The notes under the pieces are model-generated. The model made no database searches and was not told the origin of the DNA. It saw only the letters and a list, made by a program, of their open reading frames with translations. 51,120 nt of DNA from WHSP01 sp040905505 (GTDB lineage Bacteria > Gemmatimonadota > Gemmatimonadetes > Longimicrobiales > Longimicrobiaceae), in contig JBBDRL010000030.1 of the NCBI GenBank assembly GCA_040905505.1, positions 1 to 51,120 of the forward strand. Direction: 5' to 3'. Of this stretch, positions 24,182-31,422 are shown one piece after another. The position numbers and the translations under genes were made by a program. Each line of letters starts with the position of its first letter. The stretch's first letter is position 1.

Positions 24182-25683
24182 TGCTCGATTTCGTCTCGCA
24201 GTCGGATTACCTGATCGCGCTCCTGCCGGAGATCGTGCTCACGTTGTGGGCGATGATGGTTCTCCTGGTGGACGTGTTCCAGAAGGGGAACCGCTCGGAA
24301 CCGTCGCGCCCGATCATCGGGTGGCTGGCGCTGGCGGGGTTGGGCGCCACTGCGATCGCGAACGGTTGGCTGTTGACGGTCGGTGAGGCGGCCGCGATCG
24401 GCCTCGTCGCGGTGGATTCGTTCCGCGTCTTCGCCAACTTCATCTTCCTGCTGGCGGCGGCGCTCGCGGTGCTCATCTCGAGCGAGTACCTGGATCGGCG
24501 CGACATGAATCGCGGTGAGTACTACGTGCTGATGATGTTCGCGACGGTCGGCATGATGGTGCTGGGCGCCGCGCGGGACCTGATTCTGCTCTTCCTCGCG
24601 CTCGAGTTGATGTCGGTCTCGATCTACGTTCTCGTAGGTTTCGACCGCAGGGATCCGCGTTCCTCCGAGGGCGCGCTGAAGTACTTCCTTCTGGGCGCCT
24701 TCTCGAGCGGTTTCCTGCTGTACGGCATCGCATTGATCTTCGGGAGTGCGGCATCGACCAATCTCGCCGACATCGTTCCGTTGCTCCCGGTCCTGCAGGA
24801 CAGTCCGATGTTCATGATCGGCGCGGCCCTCGTACTGGTCGGGCTGGCCTTCAAGGTCGCCGCTGTTCCGTTCCATATGTGGACGCCGGACGCGTACGAC
24901 GGTGCGCCCACCCCCGTCACCGCATTGATGGCGACGGGCGTGAAAGCGGCGGCGTTCGCCGCCTTCATCAGAGTCTTCGCCGTCGCCTTTGCGGGGATCT
25001 ACCAGGAGTGGAGCGTAGTGGTCGAATGGCTGGCCATCCTGACCATGTTCGGTGCCAACCTGGTCGCGCTCACGCAGGGTAGCGTGAAGCGGATGCTGGC
25101 GTACTCATCGATCGCGCACGCTGGATACCTGCTGGTGGCCGTACTCGCCGCCAATGCATACGGCGCAGCCGCATTCCTCTTTTATCTGCTCGTCTACACG
25201 CTGATGACAGCGGGGGCTTTCGGCGTCGTCATCGCAAATACGCGCGGGCGGAGAGAACTGAACACGCTCGACGACTATGCGGGTTTCGGTTGGCAGCAGC
25301 CACTTCTGGGGGCGATCTTCTCCATCCTTCTGCTCTCACTCGCCGGATTCCCGCTGACGGGTGGGTTCATCGGAAAGCTCTACATCCTCCGGGCCTCGCT
25401 GGAGGCAGGGCACGTGGTCGCCGCCGTCGCCCTCGTGCTGGCCTCGGTGATCTCCTACTTCTACTATCTGCGGGTCGTCGTCGTCATGTACATGCGTCCG
25501 GCCGCCTCCGACGACGCTCACAGCCACGTGGGGCTGAATGCCCCGGCCCGCTTCGCCGTGACCGCCTCGGCGCTCGCCGTTCTGGCGTTGTTCTTTCTTC
25601 CGGGCTGGGTACTGGACGCCGCTCAGCGGAGCGTCGCCACGCTGTTCACCGTGCCGGGGATGTTCTTCGGACTGACTCCCTGA
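24178..25683 (+). CDS. nuoN: NADH-quinone oxidoreductase subunit N
   Basis: ND2-type proton-pumping subunit and last gene of the operon. 501 residues. Motifs: LFLALELMSVSIYVLVGFDRRDPRSSEGALKYFLLGAFSSGFLLYG, KVAAVPFHMWTPDAYDGAPTPVTALMATGVKAAAF and KRMLAYSSIAHAGYLLV. The start overlaps the nuoM stop. A strong hairpin lies 37 bp after the stop. Confidence 0.97.
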   Translation: MMLDFVSQSDYLIALLPEIVLTLWAMMVLLVDVFQKGNRSEPSRPIIGWLALAGLGATAIANGWLLTVGEAAAIGLVAVDSFRVFANFIFLLAAALAVLISSEYLDRRDMNRGEYYVLMMFATVGMMVLGAARDLILLFLALELMSVSIYVLVGFDRRDPRSSEGALKYFLLGAFSSGFLLYGIALIFGSAASTNLADIVPLLPVLQDSPMFMIGAALVLVGLAFKVAAVPFHMWTPDAYDGAPTPVTALMATGVKAAAFAAFIRVFAVAFAGIYQEWSVVVEWLAILTMFGANLVALTQGSVKRMLAYSSIAHAGYLLVAVLAANAYGAAAFLFYLLVYTLMTAGAFGVVIANTRGRRELNTLDDYAGFGWQQPLLGAIFSILLLSLAGFPLTGGFIGKLYILRASLEAGHVVAAVALVLASVISYFYYLRVVVVMYMRPAASDDAHSHVGLNAPARFAVTASALAVLALFFLPGWVLDAAQRSVATLFTVPGMFFGLTP

Positions 25684-25719
25684 GCCGGTGCCAGGGGCGG
25701 CGGGTGGGATTGTATGCGG

Positions 25720-25745
25720 GGGCCCGATGCATCATCATCGGGCCC
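25720..25745 (+). terminator. Hairpin after the nuo operon
   Basis: A perfect 10-bp stem, GGGCCCGATG at 25720-25729 paired with CATCGGGCCC at 25736-25745, with a 6-nt loop. No T tract follows, so it is either an atypical terminator or a 3'-end stabiliser. Its position between nuoN and an unrelated gene supports a transcript-end role. Confidence 0.5.
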
Positions 25746-25814
25746 TCGTGCGCATAGGGCTTGCAGAATTGTAGATGAGAACTGCTCGAGAGCGGAACAA
25801 CGGGAGGGACGGAT

Positions 25815-26840
25815 ATGAAGGGTCGTGAGAGGAAGACGCTGCTGGGCAAGGCCGGCAAGGCTGCTGTCGGCCTGACCGCCGCAGCGGCTGCCGCGTACGG
25901 TGTCTACCTCTGGGGCACCCCGAGCGCTCGGCGCCGGCCGGTGACGGAGCTGGGACTCGCGCTGAACATGCGGCTGCAGTACGTGCCCTGGCGAGCGGTC
26001 CATTATGCGCACTATTCACGTTCAGGCATCGGCCGCCCGATCGTCCTGCTGCATTCGATCAATGCCGTGGGGTCGGCGCACGAGATGCGGCCGCTGGTCC
26101 AGCAGCTACAGCGAAGCACCACGCGTCCGGTATACGTGCTCGAATGGCTGGGATTCGGGCATAGCGACCGGCCCGAGACCTCGTATACACCAGCATTGCT
26201 GGAGACGCAGCTGGAGCATTTCCTCGCCAGCGTCGTGCGTTCCAGGGAAGGGGTGGATGTCATCGGGCTGTCGCTCGGCGCGACGTATGCGGCCGAGGTC
26301 GCGCGTCGGCGGCCGGAGCTGGTACGAACACTCGTGGCGATCGAGCCGACGGGGCTCGGCGAGGAGCCGCAGGAGATCGGACAGGCCTGGTCTCGGCTGC
26401 TCTTCACGTTGCCCGGCGTCCAGCGCGCCTTCTACGATCGGCTCACCACGCCGGATGCCCTCTACGAGTTCGCCAGGGACAATCTCTTCAGCCCGGAATT
26501 CGGCGTTCCGGACGAGTACGTCGAGTACGGCGCCGAAACCGCGCGGATGGAAGGTGCATCCCGACCCCTAGACGATTTTCTCGGCGGCCGCCTGTTCACG
26601 AGCGAGGGCGGCGATGCCATTCTGCATCTGCCGCAGCCGTTGCTGATCGTACACGGGACCGTCACCGACCGGAGGATGGAATCGTACACCGAGCTTCCCG
26701 AACTCGCGGGTCGCCATGGCACGACCGTCGTGCCGCTGCCCACTGGAGCGCTGCCGCACTGGGAGCGGCCGGGCGTCGTCATGGAAAGGATCAATGAATT
26801 CTACCAGCAAGCCGATCGATTGGTCTCGCAGAAGGCCTGA
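25815..26840 (+). CDS. Alpha/beta-fold hydrolase
   Basis: Probable serine hydrolase, substrate unknown. The 341-residue protein has a hydrophobic segment at about 15-33 that may anchor it in the membrane. It then has the oxyanion-side motif PIVLLHSINAVGS at about 75-87 and the nucleophile elbow GLSLG with Ser153. A late histidine in ALPHWERP, near 313, fits the catalytic triad. Clear GGGAGGGA upstream of the ATG. It is separated from nuoN by a hairpin and is followed closely by a small lipoprotein gene, with which it may share a transcript. Homologues range from esterases to haloperoxidase-like enzymes, so no narrower call is made. Confidence 0.85.
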   Translation: MKGRERKTLLGKAGKAAVGLTAAAAAAYGVYLWGTPSARRRPVTELGLALNMRLQYVPWRAVHYAHYSRSGIGRPIVLLHSINAVGSAHEMRPLVQQLQRSTTRPVYVLEWLGFGHSDRPETSYTPALLETQLEHFLASVVRSREGVDVIGLSLGATYAAEVARRRPELVRTLVAIEPTGLGEEPQEIGQAWSRLLFTLPGVQRAFYDRLTTPDALYEFARDNLFSPEFGVPDEYVEYGAETARMEGASRPLDDFLGGRLFTSEGGDAILHLPQPLLIVHGTVTDRRMESYTELPELAGRHGTTVVPLPTGALPHWERPGVVMERINEFYQQADRLVSQKA

Positions 26841-26868
26841 TGAGCGGGTCAGACGACGTGTCGCCCCC

Positions 26869-27141
26869 TTGAGGACCGCCAGGTTCTCGAGGCTGCTGCT
26901 GATGATCGTCCTGCTTCCGGCCGCCGCCGCGTGTGATGGTGTGGCCACGGATCAGCCGAGCGAGTCTGAGGAGGATGCGGAGGTCTACGAAGGTCTGAGT
27001 CCTGAGCAGATCGAGATGCAGGCGGAGCCGATGAGCCTGGAGGAGGCCGAGAGTCTCGGGATCGTCGACACGACGATTCGCCTTCAGCCGCCCATGAACC
27101 CGGATAGTGTGATTCCGCTGGACACGGCGGTGATCCCCTGA
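26869..27141 (+). CDS. Small acidic lipoprotein
   Basis: Unrecognised. With a TTG start at 26869 the protein is 90 residues. It begins with a basic N-region (RTARFSR), a hydrophobic core (LLLMIVLLPAAAA) and a lipobox ending at about Cys22. The mature part is short and acidic, rich in E, D, P and S, with YEGLSPEQIEMQAEPMSLEEAESLGI. No ATG or GTG gives a full signal peptide, and the ribosome binding site is weak, so the start is uncertain. It lies 28 bp after the hydrolase gene. Confidence 0.6.
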   Translation: MRTARFSRLLLMIVLLPAAAACDGVATDQPSESEEDAEVYEGLSPEQIEMQAEPMSLEEAESLGIVDTTIRLQPPMNPDSVIPLDTAVIP

Positions 27142-27279
27142 GGGGGAAGTCGACAGGCAACAGACGACAGCGTGAGCAGAGGTGGCGAGGAAGGGTGTGG
27201 CTGTGGTCGGCGGCGAGTGGGCGTGGACAGGAGTGCGGATCAGGAGGTCCAAGAAGATGCCTCTTTCCCAGGAGGGCGC

Positions 27280-28029
27280 TTGAGAGCGGTGGTGTGCGTG
27301 AAAAGGGTGCCGGATACGGAAGCTCGGATCCGGATCTCGGAGGACGCGAAGACGGTCGATCCGGGTGGGGTCAAGTTCGTCCTCAATCCCTATGACGAGT
27401 TCGCCGTAGAGGCGGCGCTGAAGCACAGGGAGGCGGCCGGGGAGGGAGAGGTGACGGTGCTGTCGGTCGGAACCGAGGAATCGATCGAAGTACTGCGTAC
27501 CGCGCTGGCGATGGGTGCCGATGGTGCCGTACTGCTGCGTGCCGACGGCAGCCCCGAAGGCCTGGCTGTCGCCAGCGCGATAGCCAGCGAGCTGCGCGGA
27601 CGGGAGTTCGACCTCGCCCTCTTCGGGATGAAGGCGATCGACGACGATCTCCAGGCCGTCGGACCGATGGTGGCGGAGCTCCTGGAGCTCCCCTCCGCCA
27701 CGGTGGTCACGGAGTTCAGTGTGGAGGGCGACAAGGTCACGGCGCAGCGAGAGATCGAGGGCGGTATGGAGGTCGTGGAGATGACCCTGCCGTGTGTTTT
27801 GACGATCACAAAGGGCGCGTACGAACCCCGGTATGCGTCGCTTAAGGGAATCATGGCGGCGAAGAAGAAGCCGCTCGAGGAGAAGGACGCCGAGCTCGGG
27901 TCCAGCGGTATCCGGAGCGAGTCGCTCGCGTATCCGCCGGAACGGAAGGCGGGCCGGATTGTCGGGGAAGGTCCCGACGCGGTCCCGGAGCTGCTGAGGC
28001 TGCTCCGGGAAGAGGCGAAAGTCGTTTGA
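27280..28029 (+). CDS. etfB: Electron transfer flavoprotein, beta subunit
   Basis: Partner of EtfA; accepts electrons from acyl-CoA and other flavin dehydrogenases and binds AMP. The protein starts LRAVVCVKRVPDTEARIRI, the usual EtfB opening. It contains LNPYDEFAVEAALKHRE, LFGMKAIDDDLQAVGPMVAELL and LPCVLTITKGAYEPRYASLKGIMAAKKKP, the ETF-beta signature. A TTG at 27280 is chosen because GGAGGG sits 4 nt upstream and the preceding frame is unlike the family. 249 residues. It is separated from etfA by a 200-bp heptad element. Confidence 0.95.
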   Translation: MRAVVCVKRVPDTEARIRISEDAKTVDPGGVKFVLNPYDEFAVEAALKHREAAGEGEVTVLSVGTEESIEVLRTALAMGADGAVLLRADGSPEGLAVASAIASELRGREFDLALFGMKAIDDDLQAVGPMVAELLELPSATVVTEFSVEGDKVTAQREIEGGMEVVEMTLPCVLTITKGAYEPRYASLKGIMAAKKKPLEEKDAELGSSGIRSESLAYPPERKAGRIVGEGPDAVPELLRLLREEAKVV

Positions 28030-28034
28030 AGACG

Positions 28035-28180
28035 GTTGCCGGTTGCCAGTTGCCAGTTGCCGGTAGGATCGGCCGGGAGAGCAAACGTGGAGCGGATTCG
28101 ATCCGCGGACTAGCGCGAGGTCCGCTACGCGGTGTTCGGCCGACCCGGTCAGAACGAACTGGCGACTGGCAACTGGCAAC
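28035..28180. repeat. Heptad inverted-repeat element, etfB/etfA (GTTGCCA)
   Basis: The left arm (28035-28062) is GTTGCCG, GTTGCCA, GTTGCCA, GTTGCCG, beginning 6 bp after the etfB stop. The right arm (28157-28180) is three complementary heptads (AACTGGC, GACTGGC, AACTGGC). The core is about 94 bp and unrelated to the core of the nuoD/nuoE element, which uses the same heptad. Confidence 0.9.
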
Positions 28181-28230
28181 CCGTTATCCTCAATATACGG
28201 TCTGTGCTTCCCATTTAGCCCAATCAACCA

Positions 28231-29208
28231 ATGCCAGGCGTATTCGCATTCATCGAGTCGCGCGACGGTGAGATCCGTGGGGTATCGCACGAGGTGGTGA
28301 CGGCGGCCCGTACGGTCGCGGACGGGTTGGGGGAGGAGGTCCACGCCGTCCTTCCTGGAGCTGCTGGCGTGGGAGCCGAAGCCGCCCAACTCGGGAAGTA
28401 CGGGGCGGACAAGATCTTCGTCGCCGAGAGTGAGGCGCTGGCCCGTTACAGCACGGACGGGTACACCGCCGTGATCACCGACTTCATCCGCGAGCACGGC
28501 TGTCGGGTAGCGATCTTCCCGTCGTCGGCGATGGGTAGGGACCTGGCGCCGCGGGTAGCAGCGCGCCTCGGCGGCGGGTACGCGGCGGAATGTACCGCGC
28601 TGGAGGTCGAGGATGGGCAGCTCGTCGTGACCCGGCCGCGGTACGCGGGCAAGGTATTCGCGCGCGAAAGCTTCGAATCGGAACCGATGGTGGTCTCGGT
28701 CCGGGCGAACGTCTTCACGCCTCGCGAAGTTGAGGGTGGAGGCGCAGTCGAACCACTGACGTCGTCGCTGGACGCAGCCGATTTCGGATCGATCGTCCGT
28801 GAGATCCGGGCTGCGGCCGGCGAGAAGCTGGACGTTTCCGAGGCATCCGTCGTCGTCTCCGGAGGGCGCGGGTTGCGTGAGCCCGAGAACTTCAAGCTGC
28901 TGGAAGAGCTGGCGGACGCATTGGGCGCAGCCGTCGGTGCGTCGCGGGCAGTCGTCGACGCCGGTTGGCGGCCGCACGCGGAGCAGGTGGGGCAGACCGG
29001 GAAGACCGTTTCACCGCAGTTGTATTTCGCCATCGGGATCTCGGGGGCGATCCAACACCTGGCGGGAATGCGGACGGCGCGCTATATCGTCGCGATCAAC
29101 AAGGACCCGGAAGCGCCGATCTTCAAGGTCGCGGATTACGGCATCGTCGGGGATCTCTTCGAAGTGGTGCCGCGCTTGACCGAGGAGATTCGCAAGCTCC
29201 GCGGCTGA
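28231..29208 (+). CDS. etfA: Electron transfer flavoprotein, alpha subunit
   Basis: FAD-binding subunit of ETF. 325 residues. The N-terminal domain resembles EtfB. The C-terminal FAD domain is diagnostic: VVSGGRGLREPENFKLLEELADALGAAVGASRAVVDAGW, then QVGQTGKTVSPQLYFAIGISGAIQHLAGM and IVAINKDPEAPIFKVADYGIVGDLFEVVP. ATG at 28231 with a weak ribosome binding site. An ETF:quinone oxidoreductase was not seen in the window. Confidence 0.96.
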   Translation: MPGVFAFIESRDGEIRGVSHEVVTAARTVADGLGEEVHAVLPGAAGVGAEAAQLGKYGADKIFVAESEALARYSTDGYTAVITDFIREHGCRVAIFPSSAMGRDLAPRVAARLGGGYAAECTALEVEDGQLVVTRPRYAGKVFARESFESEPMVVSVRANVFTPREVEGGGAVEPLTSSLDAADFGSIVREIRAAAGEKLDVSEASVVVSGGRGLREPENFKLLEELADALGAAVGASRAVVDAGWRPHAEQVGQTGKTVSPQLYFAIGISGAIQHLAGMRTARYIVAINKDPEAPIFKVADYGIVGDLFEVVPRLTEEIRKLRG

Positions 29209-29286
29209 CCGACCGGCTCGGGTTCTGGCGGAGGCATTCGCCCGCGCTCACCGCCGATCTCCTCCCCTCTCGCCTGGAGGTGACCC

Positions 29287-30696
29287 ATCGAGCCGTCCGC
29301 GATTTCACTGCTCCCGCCACTCCTGGCGATCGGTCTCGCCATCGCCACCCGCCAAGTCTATCTCTCACTTTCTGCCGGTGTCTGGCTGGGCTGGACGATC
29401 CTGGCCGGCGGCAACCCGCTGAGTGGGATCGGCGGTGCCATCGAGGGAATCATCGCGGTCATGGGTGACCCGGGCAGCGCACGGGTGCTCCTCTTCACGC
29501 TGGTGATCGGGTCGCTGATCGGAACGCTGGAGGCGTCCGGCGGGGTGGCCGGGTTCGTGAACTGGGTCGAGGAGCGTCAGTGGGTCGGGACGCCGCGGCG
29601 GGCGCGCCTGATGGCGTGGATCGTCGGCTCGATCATCTTCATCGAATCCAACATCACGGTTCTGGTGGCGGGCTCGCTGTCGCGGCCGCTATTCGACCGC
29701 TTCAGGGTCTCGCGCGAGAAGCTCGCCTATCTGATCGATTCGACCTCCGCGCCCATCTGCGTGCTGATCCCGTTGAACGCATGGGGCGCCTACGTCCTGG
29801 CGATTCTCGGGACGCTGGGCGTCGCGAACGGACTGAACGTCTTCATCGAATCGATCCCGCTGAACTTCTACGCGATCTTCGCGTGGCTCCTCTCTGGCTT
29901 CGTGGCCGTTACCGGAATGGCGTGGGTGGGGATGGACCGGGCGGAGCGCCGGGTGCAGGGCGGCGAGCTGCTTCGGGAGGGGTCGGTTCCGGCGCTGGAT
30001 ACGGAGATTTTCGCCGCGGACCCCGATATGAAGGGTCGGCCGCGGGCCAGCACGATGATCCTCCCGATCCTGACGATGATCCTCATGATGCCGGTGGGCC
30101 TGTACATCACGGGGGATGGTGACCTGACCGCCGGGACGGGTTCGATCGCGGTTCTCTGGGCTGTGCTGTCGGCTCTGGGGGTGGCGTGGGCCCTCCTGCT
30201 GTTCGCCGGCGCCACGGTCGACCAGCTCACCCGGATCGGTCTGCGCGGCGCCGGCGGGCTGATCGGCCTGACCACCATCATGGCGCTGGCGCTGGCGCTC
30301 GGAAACGTGACGGGTGAACTCGGCACGGGTCCCTATGTGGCCAGTGTCGCCGAGGGTGTGTTCCCGCCGTGGATCCTACTACCGCTGGTCTTCGTCGTTT
30401 CGGCGGGGATCGCCTTCTCGACCGGGACGAGCTGGGGGACTTTCGCGATCATGATCCCGATCGCGGTTCCCACGGCCTCGGTGATGGGCCTGCCGCTAGC
30501 GCCGTTCCTCGCGGCGACCTTGAGTGGGGGGATATTCGGGGATCACTCCTCTCCGATCAGCGACACGTCGATCATCTCCTCCATGGCCGCCGCGGTCGAC
30601 CACATCGACCACGTGCGGACGCAGCTCCCGTACGCCCTCGCCGCTGGCAGTGTGGCCGCCATCGCATTCGCGATCACCGGTGCGATGATCGGCTGA
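29287..30696 (+). CDS. NhaC-type Na+/H+ antiporter family protein
   Basis: Multi-pass cation/proton antiporter of the NhaC family. Motifs: IGSLIGTLEASGG, GTSWGTFAIMIPIAVPTAS and GGIFGDHSSPISDTSIISS, with about 11 hydrophobic helices. The family N-terminus (SLLPPLLAIGLAIATRQVYLSL) is encoded in frame upstream of the first ATG (29461). No ATG, GTG or TTG exists between the in-frame TGA at 29281 and 29461. A perfect GGAGGTGA (29276-29283) stands 6 nt (from its GGAGG) before an ATC at 29287, which is taken here as the start; the protein would be 469 residues. Either ATC initiation is used or a base is wrong. The ion and direction cannot be read from sequence. Confidence 0.8.
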   Translation: MEPSAISLLPPLLAIGLAIATRQVYLSLSAGVWLGWTILAGGNPLSGIGGAIEGIIAVMGDPGSARVLLFTLVIGSLIGTLEASGGVAGFVNWVEERQWVGTPRRARLMAWIVGSIIFIESNITVLVAGSLSRPLFDRFRVSREKLAYLIDSTSAPICVLIPLNAWGAYVLAILGTLGVANGLNVFIESIPLNFYAIFAWLLSGFVAVTGMAWVGMDRAERRVQGGELLREGSVPALDTEIFAADPDMKGRPRASTMILPILTMILMMPVGLYITGDGDLTAGTGSIAVLWAVLSALGVAWALLLFAGATVDQLTRIGLRGAGGLIGLTTIMALALALGNVTGELGTGPYVASVAEGVFPPWILLPLVFVVSAGIAFSTGTSWGTFAIMIPIAVPTASVMGLPLAPFLAATLSGGIFGDHSSPISDTSIISSMAAAVDHIDHVRTQLPYALAAGSVAAIAFAITGAMIG

Positions 30697-30715
30697 ATGG
30701 TTCGGCCAGGCGGGC

Positions 30716-31141
30716 CTACCGCCGGACGGCGCCAACTCGATCGATGTCGAGCCGTCCGTAGATCATGTCGATCACTTCCCGCGGGGCGGGGATTCGACCG
30801 CTGTAGATGAGCTGCCCGTCGAGGACGCCAGTGGAGAGACTCGTCGAGAACATCGCCCGCACGGCGGTGCCAATCGGCACGCCGAAGCGAAGCGCGTCAC
30901 GCGCGACGAGTGGAATGAAGGAGATGAGGTTGCGGGGATCCAGGATCGTAATCTCGACCGAGTCACGGAATTCCGCACGCACCGCACGGTAGATCTCACC
31001 GACCCGCTCCATCTTCTCACGGCGCTCCGGAAAGGTGCAGCCGGAGCTGTCCCACATCGCGGCATCCCCCTCGATGCGCCCACAGCAGCCCGAGCCTGAC
31101 ATCTGCTGGTCGATCTCGCGGACGAGGATGAGGTGGTGCAT
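30716..31141 (-). CDS. Hypothetical protein with CCGR motif
   Basis: Not recognised. 141 residues. It opens with a hydrophobic strand (HHLILVREID), then GSGCCGRIEGD with adjacent Cys19-Cys20 and a third cysteine at 35 (SSGCTFPERR). A helix with RVGEIYRAVRAEF follows, then a strand VEITILDPRNLISFIPLVARD. The order strand, cysteine loop, helix, strand recalls a thioredoxin-like fold or a metal-binding redox protein, but no family match can be claimed. It is convergent with the antiporter gene and divergent from valS. The ATG at 31141 has a weak ribosome binding site. Confidence 0.65.
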   Translation of the reverse strand: MHHLILVREIDQQMSGSGCCGRIEGDAAMWDSSGCTFPERREKMERVGEIYRAVRAEFRDSVEITILDPRNLISFIPLVARDALRFGVPIGTAVRAMFSTSLSTGVLDGQLIYSGRIPAPREVIDMIYGRLDIDRVGAVRR

Positions 31142-31152
31142 GGCGGAAGAGG

Positions 31153-31317
31153 GGCCAGGGGTCGGTGATCAGGGGTCAGTGCCGGCAAGGGATGACGTGT
31201 TCTAGCGAACCTGCAATTCGCGGGCGCGTCCAAGCCGGGGCGAGTCGATTTGGGCAATACCTCCGGTCGTAACATGCGGTTCCCTGGCCACTGACCGCTG
31301 GCCCCCGGCCCCTGCCC
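31153..31317. repeat. Heptad inverted-repeat element upstream of valS (GGTCAGG-like)
   Basis: The left arm (31153-31180) reads GGCCAGG, GGTCGGT, GATCAGG, GGTCAGT. The right arm (31283-31317) reads CCTGGCC, ACTGACC, GCTGGCC, CCCGGCC, CCTGCCC. Both keep a strict 7-bp period and are roughly complementary. The core is about 100 bp. Unlike the others it lies between divergent genes, and ends 10 bp before the valS -35 box. Confidence 0.75.
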
Positions 31318-31327
31318 TCCCCCCTCG

Positions 31328-31356
31328 TTGACCACCCCCCCGGCTGTAAGTATCAT
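31328..31356 (+). promoter_or_regulatory. Sigma70-type promoter of valS
   Basis: TTGACC at 31328-31333 and TATCAT at 31351-31356 are separated by exactly 17 bp. Predicted leader of about 60 nt to the valS ATG at 31423. No T-box-like structure was recognised in that short leader. Confidence 0.65.
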
Positions 31357-31422
31357 AACCAGGCAAATATCCGCCAATCGACGGGGCGCCGACGCTCCGT
31401 TTTGTTTTACCGGGAGGGGACG

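Noticed and set aside
26791..28977. 728-codon open frame on the minus strand opposite etfB and etfA
   Set aside because: It runs antisense to well-identified genes, is rich in Arg/His/Pro as expected of shadow frames in GC-rich DNA, and has no recognisable motif.
31357..31422. T-box riboswitch before valS
   Set aside because: The predicted leader is only about 60 nt, too short for a T-box, and no specifier loop or antiterminator was seen.
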